DNA of 64,000 nucleotides from JdFR-22 sp964534325 (GTDB lineage Archaea; Halobacteriota; Archaeoglobi; Archaeoglobales; Archaeoglobaceae): positions 107,275-171,274 of the forward strand of contig CAZHOR010000004.1 of assembly GCA_964534325.1 (NCBI GenBank), read 5' to 3'. The first letter of the stretch is position 1; each line of letters opens with the position of its first letter. Positions 50,323-59,446 of this stretch are shown here, piece after piece. The translations under genes were made by a program, and so were the position numbers. Under the pieces are notes generated by a model. It was not told the origin of the DNA. It made no database searches and saw only the letters and a list, made by a program, of their open reading frames with translations.

Positions 50323-50419
50323 GTCCGTAGTCTCTTATACTCTCTATAATTTTTTCTGTTTTATCCTTAAATCAAAATCAAAACCGAACAGCTTTTTAAT
50401 TCCATACAGAGTGGAGGGC

Positions 50420-51058
50420 ATGGTCAACATAGTAATACCATTTAAACCCCAAAATCCCAAGTCAAGGCTCTCGGACATACTCTCCTCTCAGGAAAGGTCC
50501 CGACTGGTGGAGCTCATGCTTCAGGATGTGATTGAGACCTCAAAACTGTGTAGTGACGATGTATTGGTCCTTGCTACCGAATTGGGAGAGTTAAACTGCG
50601 ATTGCAAGGTCAAAGAAGACAAAAGGGATTTGAATGAGGCCCTTAACTCTGTTATCGAAGAGCTTGTGGAGGGAAAAGAAGGATTAAGGGATGGTGTTGC
50701 TATAGTTATGTCCGACTTACCGCTTTTAACTCCCGGAACCCTAAAGGAGTTCCTCAACTGTGAAGGAGATGTTGTTATCGCTCCCGGAAGGAGGGGAGGG
50801 ACTAACTTGCTTCTGATTAGGGATGGGAGGTTCAGGGTATCCTATCACTACGGCAGCTTCCACAGACATACTCAGACAGCGGAGGAACTGGGAATTGGCG
50901 TTAGGGTCTTTGACTCCTTCTACGCCAGCACGGATATAGATGATAAGGACGACCTGCTGGAGTTGATGTTGCACGGGAAGGGGAGGTCAAAGGATTTTCT
51001 CTTACGTATAGGTTTTAGTGTCGACTCATCTTCACCAGAACCTGTTCTCACAAGATAG
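50420..51058 (+). CDS. cofC: 2-phospho-L-lactate guanylyltransferase (F420 biosynthesis)
   Basis: A 212-aa nucleotidyltransferase that activates 2-phospholactate for coenzyme F420 synthesis. Family signs are VIPFKPQNPKSRLSDILS at the start, VAIVMSDLPLLTP and the APGRRGGTNLLLI loop, then FDSFYASTDIDDKDDL. The start at 50420 (MVNIVIPFK) has GGAGG just upstream; the longer frame to 50321 is not supported. Consistent with the F420-dependent mer enzyme in this window. Confidence 0.92.
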   Translation: MVNIVIPFKPQNPKSRLSDILSSQERSRLVELMLQDVIETSKLCSDDVLVLATELGELNCDCKVKEDKRDLNEALNSVIEELVEGKEGLRDGVAIVMSDLPLLTPGTLKEFLNCEGDVVIAPGRRGGTNLLLIRDGRFRVSYHYGSFHRHTQTAEELGIGVRVFDSFYASTDIDDKDDLLELMLHGKGRSKDFLLRIGFSVDSSSPEPVLTR

Positions 51059-51243
51059 TACCCTACATAATACCCGCTATTGGTTTGTATAATAGTATTC
51101 TATTTTTGTAAATCCAGTTATTCTGTTATCTCCTCCGGCTATCATCCTAATCTTTACCTAACCAGAACCCTTAAATACAACAAGGTAATTATTGTAATTA
51201 CTATAATGAGGAGGTTAAGTAAAATATGAAGAGGAGGTGCAAT

Positions 51244-51741
51244 ATGTTTAGAAAAAGATTTGCAGACGAAAAAGCAGTATCGCCGGTGATCGGCGTTATT
51301 CTGATGGTAGCAATAACAGTAATCCTAGCAGCAGTGATAGCCAGCTTCGTGTTCGGACTTGGTTCGAATGCACCAAGGAGTGCTCCACAGGCTCAATTGT
51401 CGATGAGTGACGCTTCTGATACTGTAGATGCAAGCACATCGGGTGACAAATTGTTTACAATTTCACACCAAGGAGGAGACACGCTTAAGTGCAATAACAC
51501 CAAGATAATTGTTTACGACGATAACTACGAGAGTATTGATACATTGACATATGATGGGAATTTCAATGGTACTAACAATCTAACTGCTTCTACGGACGAT
51601 AATAAGTTCACGCCAGGAGAAGTCCTTGTAGTTGAGGAAGATGGTAGTACTTCAATAGAGTCAGGCGACATTATCAAAGTCAAAATACTGGATACAGTGA
51701 GCAACCAGCCTGTACTTGATGGCGAGATTCAGGTTTGGTAA
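51244..51741 (+). CDS. Type IV pilin-like protein (archaeal type IV pilin N-terminus)
   Basis: A 165-aa secreted protein with the archaeal class III signal peptide: the charged leader FRKRFADEKA is followed by VSPVIGVILMVAITVILAAVIA. Cleavage by the PibD/EppA peptidase is predicted after DEKA. The mature part is Asn/Asp/Ser/Thr rich with an HxG-like ISHQGGDTL, matching the archaeal type IV pilin N-terminal family (DUF1628). GAGGAGGTG is 6 nt upstream of the ATG at 51244; an upstream duplicate GAGGAGG with ATG at 51226 is less likely. Monocistronic. Confidence 0.85.
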   Translation: MFRKRFADEKAVSPVIGVILMVAITVILAAVIASFVFGLGSNAPRSAPQAQLSMSDASDTVDASTSGDKLFTISHQGGDTLKCNNTKIIVYDDNYESIDTLTYDGNFNGTNNLTASTDDNKFTPGEVLVVEEDGSTSIESGDIIKVKILDTVSNQPVLDGEIQVW

Positions 51742-51794
51742 ACCTGAATAATTTTTTACTTTTTTCTTTTAGCTCTTTTTTGTTTTTAACCGCT

Positions 51795-52637
51795 TTAGAT
51801 CAAGTGACTCCCATCACAACTTCCGGCATTAAACCCAAACCCTTCTCTACAGTAAGCACAACTAATCCCCAACTCCCCACACTTATCGGCAACTTTCTTT
51901 AGCATACCCTCCCTGATCCCGGCAGGCAGATACCACGAATTCTGCATCTTTTCCCCCTTTTTGAAGTACAGGTCCCTGTACCTGCCTTCAAGCTGGGGGT
52001 ATGCACTAACCACCTTCTTGAACGAATCTCCTCTCAACTTCAGTGTGGATGTAACCACATGGTCCACGAAATCGCATTGCTCCAACACCTCAAGCGCCTC
52101 ATTCTCTGTAATCAAAGGGAATATGGGGTCAAGACGCAGTATGGCCGGAATTCCCCTTTCATGCAGCTTCTTTAAAGCAGCCATCCTTTCCTCTGGTGGG
52201 GGAGCATTTGGCTCAAGCGGATTCTTACTCGTGGAGGTGACGGTTATGCTGACAGCACAATTCATGTCGGATAACAGGTCAATATCTCTGGCCACGATAT
52301 CGCTCTTGGTGACCACCAGAAGTTTAACGTCGTATTCTCTCATCAGCTTCAGGCAACCTCTGGTAACCTTGTGCTCCTTCTCTGCTGGTGGATAAGGATC
52401 GGAGCTGTTGGACATGGAGATGAGGGGTTTTTCCATCCTCAATTTTTGCAAGTCCCGGTCCAGACGCTTTAGCAGGTCCTTCTTCAGTCTGAGCTGATGG
52501 AAGTTAGGTATGTAGGTTGCGTAACAGTATAGACAGCCGTGGGCGCATCCAGTATAGGGGTTGAAGGAGTATTTGGGCGGGCAGGTGCACAGCTCTGATT
52601 TCCAGGGGTCGAACAGCCTGACAACATCAAAGCTCAT
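51795..52637 (-). CDS. Radical SAM protein of the SPL/Rv2578c-like family
   Basis: A 280-aa radical SAM enzyme with GCAHGCLYCYA (Cys-x3-Cys-x2-Cys) near residue 31 and the phrases NPYTGC, PLISMSNSSDPYPP and SITVTSTSKNPLEPNAPPPEERM. This is the group related to spore photoproduct lyase without a known substrate. C-terminal CAYCREGFGFN hints at an extra site. It overlaps the DUF84 gene by 11 nt as the last gene of a leftward operon. Confidence 0.85.
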   Translation of the reverse strand: MSFDVVRLFDPWKSELCTCPPKYSFNPYTGCAHGCLYCYATYIPNFHQLRLKKDLLKRLDRDLQKLRMEKPLISMSNSSDPYPPAEKEHKVTRGCLKLMREYDVKLLVVTKSDIVARDIDLLSDMNCAVSITVTSTSKNPLEPNAPPPEERMAALKKLHERGIPAILRLDPIFPLITENEALEVLEQCDFVDHVVTSTLKLRGDSFKKVVSAYPQLEGRYRDLYFKKGEKMQNSWYLPAGIREGMLKKVADKCGELGISCAYCREGFGFNAGSCDGSHLI

Positions 52638-53142
52638 AGTGTTCGGGGTTGAGTCGGGGGATCAATGCCATGGTGACCGCCAACCTCGTTAGCTCGCCTC
52701 TGGATACCTTACCCCTTGTCAGGTAGTGTATCGCCCCGTATTTCTCTCCGATATCCTCAATTCCGGTCAGCTTTTCCATGGAGTCTCCCACTTCAGTACC
52801 TTTAATTGCGTTCTCTATCACTTCAGGAGGGAAGGAGAAACCGGGTCCAAAACCATAAGTGGCGCTATGCCCGTCATACACTACCGCAACCTGAAAGTCT
52901 ATATGGCCGACCCCTTCAAACCGGAACAATCCTGCTTCGACCCCCACACTAAAATCGCAGCCATCATGTGCATTGACCGCTCGATTGAGTGCTCCATTTA
53001 TGGTTTCTTCATCAAAAGGCTGGTCCGGAGAGCCTGAATCTACATCCCTTCCCTCCACCTCTAAATCCTCAAAGTATTGAGAGAAAGCCTGCCTTGTCCC
53101 CTCGATCTTGGTGGGGTTAAGAGAGCCCACAATAACCTTCAT
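52627..53142 (-). CDS. Inosine/xanthosine triphosphatase (DUF84/YjjX)
   Basis: A 171-aa house-cleaning nucleotidase that hydrolyses ITP and XTP. Signs are VIVGSLNPTKIEGTRQAF, SPDQPFDEETINGALNRA, FSVGVEAGLFR and GFGPGFSFPPEV. It follows coaD by 30 nt and overlaps the radical SAM gene. Confidence 0.9.
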   Translation of the reverse strand: MKVIVGSLNPTKIEGTRQAFSQYFEDLEVEGRDVDSGSPDQPFDEETINGALNRAVNAHDGCDFSVGVEAGLFRFEGVGHIDFQVAVVYDGHSATYGFGPGFSFPPEVIENAIKGTEVGDSMEKLTGIEDIGEKYGAIHYLTRGKVSRGELTRLAVTMALIPRLNPEHYEL

Positions 53143-53172
53143 TTACATCAAACCTGTCTAATCGACCAAAAT

Positions 53173-53622
53173 CTACATTAAGCCGCCGTAGCGGTCTATT
53201 TCACCGTTCTTTATCCTTGTGGATGAGATGGGTTTACCGTCCTGTGCCATAACGAAATCCACTTTGACTACTTCTATCTCTTCTTTCCCCATCTCTCTCC
53301 GCTTCCTGTTTATGGCAATGGCAACATCATAAGTCTCAGGTGACACTACAATGTAATCGAAATCCACATCCAGTGTCACCCCATATGGGTCATCTATTCT
53401 CACTATGTGGGGCTCTAAACCGTAAGTTCTGGTTGAATATCTCCTCAGATTTTCTGCTCTCACTTCAAATGGGAGCACGGACCTCAATCTGACCCTGGCC
53501 AGCCGGTCATTGGTTATACCAATGGTGAGCTCCCCCAGACTAAAGGCTACCTCTATCAACTTTTTATGTCCCTCATGCAACGGCTCGAATGTGCCTCCCA
53601 GAGCAACTTTCTTATCCTTCAT
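53173..53622 (-). CDS. coaD: Phosphopantetheine adenylyltransferase, archaeal type
   Basis: A 149-aa PPAT that adenylates 4'-phosphopantetheine in CoA synthesis. Nucleotidyl-transfer motifs are ALGGTFEPLHEGHKKLI and ISSTRIKNGEID. The length and FDYIVVSPETYDVAIAIN match the archaeal CoaD family. First gene of a leftward operon with DUF84 and a radical SAM enzyme. Confidence 0.92.
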   Translation of the reverse strand: MKDKKVALGGTFEPLHEGHKKLIEVAFSLGELTIGITNDRLARVRLRSVLPFEVRAENLRRYSTRTYGLEPHIVRIDDPYGVTLDVDFDYIVVSPETYDVAIAINRKRREMGKEEIEVVKVDFVMAQDGKPISSTRIKNGEIDRYGGLM

Positions 53623-53694
53623 GACTCTCCTACCTGCATTGGCCCTTCTCTTCCTGCTAACCCATTGACGGATTATTGATCGCTATGTTTTAGT

Positions 53695-54003
53695 TCATTT
53701 TAGCATTTGGAGGAGTGTTGAGCTAACCTCACTCACCAGGTCTATATTGTTTACCCTAAGTATTATGTTGAATACTACTCCCACGATGGCTCCCACCACC
53801 AGAGAGGATATTATCTTTATTTTCACGATCAAAATGATGGCTATAACCAGAAGGACCACGGTGGATAGGGTGCTGAGTTGAGTGAGCTGGTCCGCTGTTT
53901 GAGTTATCGCCCCGGACATAAGGTCGAAAAGAGTGGCGATACCGCTCATACCGAACAGAAAACCGATTAAAACTCCGATAATGACTATCGACCAGTCCTT
54001 CAT
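53695..54003 (-). CDS. Small membrane protein of unknown function
   Basis: A 102-aa protein with three membrane segments and a short Thr/Gln-rich loop. The start at 54003 (MKDWSIVII) is preferred over a TTG at 54012. No motif recognised. Gap of 72 nt to coaD. Confidence 0.6.
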   Translation of the reverse strand: MKDWSIVIIGVLIGFLFGMSGIATLFDLMSGAITQTADQLTQLSTLSTVVLLVIAIILIVKIKIISSLVVGAIVGVVFNIILRVNNIDLVSEVSSTLLQMLK

Positions 54004-54148
54004 AAATAGCAAATTAATGGCTGCAAAATAAATTTTTTGTCCTCAATGACTGTGCGTGGAGTTGCTTGCAATCATTCCTCAAGTGATTTGAATCATTTCA
54101 CTGGAGGCAATACAAAAGTTTTTTATAGCTTCTTACAAATTAAATACA

Positions 54149-54382
54149 ATGGCGCTGGGATTTGTTCTTATAAAAGTCTCTCCCAAGAGAGAGAAGGAAG
54201 TTTATGAGACTTTGTCCTCCATTGATGAGGTTGAAGAGCTTTATCCTTTGTTCGGCGAATACGACCTTATAACCAAGCTGGTGGTAACCGACTTTGAGCA
54301 GTTGAGTGACGTCATTGTGAACAAGATCCGCTCGATCCAAGGAGTGATAGAGACCAAAACCCTGACCGGAGCCAAATTCTGA
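54149..54382 (+). CDS. Stand-alone Lrp/AsnC ligand-binding (RAM) domain
   Basis: A 77-aa protein with the RAM domain pattern ALGFVLIKVSPKREKEVYETL, VEELYPLFGEYDLITKLVV and GVIETKTLTGAKF, but no HTH domain. Such proteins bind amino acids and modulate other regulators. It is followed by an ACT-domain protein 12 nt later, probably the same transcript, so the pair may sense amino acids together. Confidence 0.88.
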   Translation: MALGFVLIKVSPKREKEVYETLSSIDEVEELYPLFGEYDLITKLVVTDFEQLSDVIVNKIRSIQGVIETKTLTGAKF

Positions 54383-54394
54383 AGTGATTTTGCT

Positions 54395-55060
54395 ATGGCT
54401 AATCTTAAAGGAATCCAAGTTCTTGCCAGAAATGAAGTGGGAGTTCTTCGGGATATCACCGGTATTGTGGCGGAAAAAGGAGGGAACATCACTTTTTCCC
54501 AGAGCTTTATAATTGAAAGCGGTGAGCACGCCGGAAACGCCCTGATATATCTGGAAGTCGATGGTGGAGAGCTTGACCTGATCCTTGAAAGTTTATCCCG
54601 GCTTCCAACGGTCATTGAGGCTCTTGAAGAGAGGATCTTTAAGAAGGTGTTCGGAAAAAGGATACTCATATTCGGTGGAGGAGCTCTGGTATCTCAAGTA
54701 GCTTTTGGAGCGATAAGCGAAGCCGACAGACATAATTTGAGGGGTGAGCACATCAGTATCGACACCATGCCGGTCATCGGGGAAGACGAGCTGGCTGAAG
54801 CCGTCAGAGCGGTGGCAAGACTGCACAGGGCAGAAGTGCTGATACTCGCTGGCGGTCTCATGGGTGGAAAGATCAGCGACGAGATAAAGAGGCTGAGAAA
54901 ATTCGGGATCCCCGTGATCTCTCTGAACATGTTCGGAAGCGCCCCCAAATACTCCGATCTGGTTGTCAACGATCCCGTAATGGCAGGAACATTAGCCGTC
55001 ATGCACATCTCCGAAAAAGGGAGATTCGACATAAGCAGAGTAAAAGGAAAAAGAGTTTGA
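54395..55060 (+). CDS. ACT-domain protein with DUF5612-like C-terminus
   Basis: A 221-aa protein with an N-terminal ACT domain (IQVLARNEVGVLRDITGIVAEKGGNI) and a C-terminal alpha/beta domain (RILIFGGGALVSQVAFGAISEADRHNLRG..DTMPVIG) typical of the archaeal DUF5612 family. Probable amino-acid sensing regulator without DNA-binding domain. Co-transcribed with the RAM-domain gene. Confidence 0.82.
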   Translation: MANLKGIQVLARNEVGVLRDITGIVAEKGGNITFSQSFIIESGEHAGNALIYLEVDGGELDLILESLSRLPTVIEALEERIFKKVFGKRILIFGGGALVSQVAFGAISEADRHNLRGEHISIDTMPVIGEDELAEAVRAVARLHRAEVLILAGGLMGGKISDEIKRLRKFGIPVISLNMFGSAPKYSDLVVNDPVMAGTLAVMHISEKGRFDISRVKGKRV

Positions 55061-55103
55061 ATTGAGTCCGACTTTATCTCTCCTCTTATCTGTTTTTCAC
55101 AGG

Positions 55104-56465
55104 CTATCTTTTCCTCAATAAATAGGCAGCAGCTATCACACCCATCAAAGCGGCCATGAACTCAAACCCAGGAGTATCCACCTGCTCTGTCCCTGTTTCA
55201 GTTGACTGCACCGTAGCCGTCGGAGCTATTGTAGGCGTCTCGGTGGGCTCAGTGGGCTGAGGTAAAGCGGTCGCTGTTGGAGTGGGTGATGGCGTAGTTG
55301 TGGGCGTTGTGGTAGGAGCAGGTGATGCCGTGGTCGTTGCTGTTGGTGTGGGCGTGACTTGGGGTGTTTCCTTCAGGGTTATGGACCCTTCCTGGTAGTA
55401 ATTCGCTCCAGTGCTGACATTTGCTTTTATCTCATAGGTTCCGGTTTTCCAGTCCAGAGGGAATTCTATGTCCTTCTCAAAGATACCGTCTTCTTTTACA
55501 TTGACAGCAAAAGAGGTTACAGGGGTATCGCTTCCCGGGTCATCGTAAACGTTTATTATCACCATATTCTTCCCTATGGACGTGTCATCGTATTCGCTGC
55601 TGGTGACTGCGGCATTTGTCTTGCCGCTGACCTTGAGGGTCTCCCCCAATCTCACTTTATCCTTATCAGTCGATAATTTGACATCGATTTCAGTTAACTG
55701 GAACTCCAGTTCTTCCTGAGTATTCGGGTAGGCTGCGTTCCACACTTTAAGGGAATAAGTACCAGTAGAGCCTTCGCAGGACGTGAGTAAGGTGTGTGTG
55801 GGGAAAGTGATCTCAATATCCTTATCTTCATTGAATATGACGGTAGCATCTTCATCCCAGGAGTTGACCGGCTGCTGGTCTCCGGCTACGCTGGCGTTTT
55901 GAGCCAGTTTATAGAATTTGTTCTCGTTATATGGTCCTTTAACGGTCCACTTGTATTCTGTGGTGGTGATGGATCCCTGCATCACTACATTATCTCCTTT
56001 GGCTACTTTTTCGCCAGGATTCTCGAGTGAGAGCGTTATCACCGGCCTGGAAGGTTTGGCGAGGATGGTTATTCCCAGGTTGTCGGTCCTCAACTCTTCG
56101 GAGGTGTGGCCGGCATAGACTCTCAGGGTGAAGTTGGTGGCAGGAACGTATGTGGATGCGGGGATACGCACTATATGTTCACCTGTAGAGTTCAGGGAGT
56201 ACCTTTCTATGAGGTTATTATCGTAGTCCCTGTCAAGTATATCCAGGTACTGGACCGATCTTGACGTGGCGGGGTAAACCACTCTCATTTTAATTGTATC
56301 GCCGTATCGTATGTCTATCCGGTCATCTGACTCGTCCTTGATATCCAGCAACCTCAGGGTGATATTGCCGGAGGTGAAAAGATCCGAGTCCGTGGCTGCA
56401 GCTCCTTGTATAGCTAACAGCAGTATGATACAGGCAAGTAAAATAATCCTTAAATTTACTCTCAT
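55104..56465 (-). CDS. PGF-CTERM-anchored surface protein
   Basis: A 453-aa exported protein. A signal peptide covers about residues 1-25 (LACIILLLAIQGAAAT). The ectodomain has beta-rich repeats (DUF3821-like immunoglobulin-type modules, VARKGDNVVMQGS-like and VRLGETLKVSGKT). A Thr/Pro-rich stretch of about 60 residues (TPTPTATTTASPAPTTTP type) follows and is likely glycosylated. The C-terminus is a sorting signal, PGFEFMAALMGVIAAAYLL then RKR, the target of archaeosortase A for lipid attachment. Likely an S-layer or envelope protein. Confidence 0.87.
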   Translation of the reverse strand: MRVNLRIILLACIILLLAIQGAAATDSDLFTSGNITLRLLDIKDESDDRIDIRYGDTIKMRVVYPATSRSVQYLDILDRDYDNNLIERYSLNSTGEHIVRIPASTYVPATNFTLRVYAGHTSEELRTDNLGITILAKPSRPVITLSLENPGEKVAKGDNVVMQGSITTTEYKWTVKGPYNENKFYKLAQNASVAGDQQPVNSWDEDATVIFNEDKDIEITFPTHTLLTSCEGSTGTYSLKVWNAAYPNTQEELEFQLTEIDVKLSTDKDKVRLGETLKVSGKTNAAVTSSEYDDTSIGKNMVIINVYDDPGSDTPVTSFAVNVKEDGIFEKDIEFPLDWKTGTYEIKANVSTGANYYQEGSITLKETPQVTPTPTATTTASPAPTTTPTTTPSPTPTATALPQPTEPTETPTIAPTATVQSTETGTEQVDTPGFEFMAALMGVIAAAYLLRKR

Positions 56466-56591
56466 AGTCCTTTCAATAATTTTGTGTTCAAATAATTATA
56501 TCTACTTTTCCTCTTTATATACCCCACATCTAATCGGTGGCGATCAAATTTCTGCTGGAAGATCCTTCACGTCTTTTTGGTGTTTTACAGC

Positions 56592-57587
56592 CTATAGAAT
56601 GATGTTCTGCTCGTACCTGCAATTGGGGCATTTTTTGCCGTCTAGATCTACTTTGGTAACAGAGAATCCGCCTCTGTTGATCACGGTATATCCGCAATTG
56701 GGGCAGAAGGTGTTCTCCAGCTCATGCCTCACGTTGCCCAGATAAACGTATTCTACACCAACGTCTTTGGTTATTCTGGCTGCCTTTTCCAGTGTCTCGA
56801 TGGGGGTGGGTGGGGTATCTCCCATCTTGTACATGGGGTGGAATCTGGAGAAATGCACCGGTATCCGCTTATCCATCCCGTAAACCCATTCTGCAAAGTC
56901 CTTTATCTCCTCTGAGGAGTCATTCTCCCCGGGGATGATGAGGTAGGTTGTCTCCAGAAATATCCCTTTTTTGTGCATGTATTCTGCGGATTCCAGAACC
57001 CTGTCCAGTCTGGCATGGCATAATTTATTGTAGAACCTCTCGGTGAAGGCCTTGATATCGATATTGGCAGCGTCCAGGACGTGCTGGTCCACAGCTTCTT
57101 TTGAAGGATAGCCGTTGGTCACATAGACCACATAATAATCTTTGTTCTTTTCTTTTACCAGCTTGCTGGAATCAAGAGCGAACTCATGCCATATGGCGGG
57201 CTCATTGTATGTCCAGGCAATTCCATCAGCTCTCGACTCTACCAGGTCGGCAACTTCTTGAGGAGTGATCTCACGGAGAAAAGGGAATGACAGGTCGGCA
57301 TTAACGATTTCATAATTCTGGCAAAAAGGGCACTGGAAACTGCAGCTTATGGTACCAAAAGATAGAACGTTGGTGCCTGGTCTGAAATTGTAAAGTGGTT
57401 TTTTCTCTATAGGGTCAATAGCAAGAGACGAGGCCATACCATAATTATAGACGTTCAATACGCCCCCCTCATTTTTTCGAACGTTGCACCTGCCCCACTC
57501 GTCAGGCTTAATTCTGCATCTGTGGTTGCAGGTTTTACACCTCACTTCTCCGTTGAGTTTTTCGTAAAGATATGATTCTACCATCAT
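56592..57587 (-). CDS. amrS: AmmeMemoRadiSam-type radical SAM enzyme (AmrS), second copy
   Basis: About 331 aa. Radical SAM motif is SCSFQCPFCQNYE; the N-terminal cysteines CKTCNHRCRIKPDEWGRC and the C-terminal FCPNCGYTV with KCPNC are the family zinc-ribbons. IDPIEKKPLYNFRPGT and AWTYNEPAIW are hallmarks of AmrS. Start at 57587 (or the adjacent ATG at 57584), with GAGGGTG about 9 nt upstream. It is more canonical than the copy at 3188. Physiological substrate unknown. Confidence 0.9.
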   Translation of the reverse strand: MMVESYLYEKLNGEVRCKTCNHRCRIKPDEWGRCNVRKNEGGVLNVYNYGMASSLAIDPIEKKPLYNFRPGTNVLSFGTISCSFQCPFCQNYEIVNADLSFPFLREITPQEVADLVESRADGIAWTYNEPAIWHEFALDSSKLVKEKNKDYYVVYVTNGYPSKEAVDQHVLDAANIDIKAFTERFYNKLCHARLDRVLESAEYMHKKGIFLETTYLIIPGENDSSEEIKDFAEWVYGMDKRIPVHFSRFHPMYKMGDTPPTPIETLEKAARITKDVGVEYVYLGNVRHELENTFCPNCGYTVINRGGFSVTKVDLDGKKCPNCRYEQNIIL

Positions 57588-57759
57588 AGCCAGCACCCTC
57601 AAGCAAGAAACCCATAGGTCTAACAGGAGTCATATTTTGTTGTATATATGTTGACTTAAATTTTTGCTCTCTTTTATATCCAACCCATATTTCCCAGTCA
57701 ATTGACGTCCACGTATCCAGAAATAGCTTTTTATCCCCAACTGATAAAGGATTGGTGGG

Positions 57760-58251
57760 ATGATCCGACCTGTTAAATCCTTTGAATTCGATGAAGTGCT
57801 AAGAGTCATAAACGAGGCGGCAAAAGCTTATAAAGGTGTGATCCCTCAGGACAGGTGGAAAGAGCCCTATATGCCACCAGATGAGCTGGAAGAGGAGATA
57901 AGGTCGGGTGTGGGTTTTTTCGGTTATGAAGGGGAAACTGGTCTGGTGGGTGTGGCTGGCATTCAGCCCTTTGAGGACACTACATTGGTAAGGCACACGT
58001 ATATCCTTCCAGAATACCAGAGGATGGGGATCGGTGGGAGACTGCTTAAATACCTCATAAATTCGGCTCAAACTTCAGAGGTCCTGGTGGGTACGTGGGA
58101 GAATGCTTGGTGGGCCATAAGTTTTTACCAAAAACACGGGTTCCATTTGGTTCCTGAGAATGAAAAGGACAGGCTTTTAAAGAAATACTGGAACATACCT
58201 CCAAGGCAGGTGGAGACATCCGTAGTGCTGAAATTCATTAAAAGCTATTGA
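57760..58251 (+). CDS. GNAT family N-acetyltransferase
   Basis: A 163-aa acetyl-CoA-dependent acetyltransferase. The acetyl-CoA loop is LPEYQRMGIGGRLLKYLI (Q/RxxGxG/A), followed by AWWAISFYQKHGFHLV. Substrate unknown. The ATG at 57760 has GGTGGG 2-3 nt upstream. A cupin gene follows. Confidence 0.88.
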   Translation: MIRPVKSFEFDEVLRVINEAAKAYKGVIPQDRWKEPYMPPDELEEEIRSGVGFFGYEGETGLVGVAGIQPFEDTTLVRHTYILPEYQRMGIGGRLLKYLINSAQTSEVLVGTWENAWWAISFYQKHGFHLVPENEKDRLLKKYWNIPPRQVETSVVLKFIKSY

Positions 58252-58337
58252 TTTGCGTTGAGCAGTTGAGCATGGCTGGTAGTTAGCCCACAACTGGAAC
58301 AATGGAATTTTATATTATTGGTACCAACTTTTTTGAT

Positions 58338-58661
58338 ATGATACCCAAAACCAATCTCAGAGATAAGATGGAAGAGATTACTGAGCCGTTTAAACAGGTT
58401 GAACTGGCGACAGCTAATGATCAGGTGGTTAGAATGGCTTTGATAAAGGGGGAGTATCACTGGCACAAACATTCCCAGGAAGATGAGCTTTTCTACGTTC
58501 TAAGTGGAGAGCTCAACGTCCAGACAAATGATGGAGACATAATCCTCCACGAAGGTGAGATGGCCGTCATTCCACGAGGAGTAGAGCACTGCCCTAAAAG
58601 CGATAATGGGAGCCATATTTTGATGATAGAGCCTGAGGAACTAAAAAGTGAAGGGGATTGA
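58338..58661 (+). CDS. Cupin domain protein, first
   Basis: A 107-aa cupin. Metal ligands are in YHWHKHSQEDELFYVLSG (HxHx..E) and PRGVEHCPKS. A TATA-like TTTTATATTA (58307-58316) lies about 26 nt upstream of the ATG at 58338 (MIPKTNL), so a leaderless start there is favoured over the ATG at 58302, which would lie upstream of the TATA. A mannose-6-phosphate isomerase-like or sugar-binding role is possible. Confidence 0.82.
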   Translation: MIPKTNLRDKMEEITEPFKQVELATANDQVVRMALIKGEYHWHKHSQEDELFYVLSGELNVQTNDGDIILHEGEMAVIPRGVEHCPKSDNGSHILMIEPEELKSEGD

Positions 58662-58734
58662 TTAGAATAATGTGCTATTACTTTCTTATTCACAGTTGAT
58701 TCTAATTTAACATCATTTTTAGGGTTAGCTTTGC

Positions 58735-59433
58735 TTAGAGTCTTCTGGCGTCAAAGCTGGGTAAAGTGATGTTGTTTTTGGTCCACCTGACCGCATAGAG
58801 GAATGGGGTGTCTATGCCGGCTATTATGAGCTTCACTGCATACTGGCCCACTATCAGGGGGATGACGGGCATTGCTCCATAGAATGCGATGGTGATGAAG
58901 ATCACAGTATCCAGTAACTGGCTGGAGGAGGTAGAAGCAATATTCCTGATCCACAGGTGTTTACCCTCCGTTCTCTCTTTTATGCGGTGAAAGACGTGCA
59001 CATCCCAGTTCTGTGATACGATATAGGCTATCAGGCTTGCCAGCACGATCCTCCAAGTGAGACCAAGTGTGGATGCAAAAGCTTCCTGCCCCTCCCAGAA
59101 CTCTGCGGAGGGCCATGCTATAGCGATCTCGATCGCCAGGACGAGGATAACTGACGCCAGAAACCCTGCCCATATGGCTTCTTTGGCCTTCTTCTTTCCG
59201 TGAAATTCACACAGTACATCTGTAAGGAAAAATGATGTAGCGTAAACGATGACGGCAGCCGGAACGGCGAACTGCCAGAAGACCACCACCTTGTTGGCAA
59301 GTATCTGGGCCATAACGATAAGCCCGGCAAATGTCCCTACGATTATACCTGGGCCCCACCTCTCTCCAATGAATGCTACAGCGCTGCAGGCTGTCAAGGT
59401 AATTATAATCCATAAAACGATCAATTCCAGCAT
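58735..59433 (-). CDS. Queuosine/archaeosine precursor transporter (YhhQ, VUT family)
   Basis: A 232-aa membrane protein with about six to seven helices. Family signs are VYATSFFLTDVLCEFHGKKKAKEAIWAGF, WRIVLASLIAYIVSQNWDVHVFHRIKERTEGKHLWIRNIASTSSSQLLDT. YhhQ imports preQ0/preQ1; in archaea the product would feed archaeosine synthesis. The RHH gene lies 13 nt upstream on the same strand and may control it. Confidence 0.9.
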   Translation of the reverse strand: MLELIVLWIIITLTACSAVAFIGERWGPGIIVGTFAGLIVMAQILANKVVVFWQFAVPAAVIVYATSFFLTDVLCEFHGKKKAKEAIWAGFLASVILVLAIEIAIAWPSAEFWEGQEAFASTLGLTWRIVLASLIAYIVSQNWDVHVFHRIKERTEGKHLWIRNIASTSSSQLLDTVIFITIAFYGAMPVIPLIVGQYAVKLIIAGIDTPFLYAVRWTKNNITLPSFDARRL

Positions 59434-59446
59434 GGTTATCTCTCCA

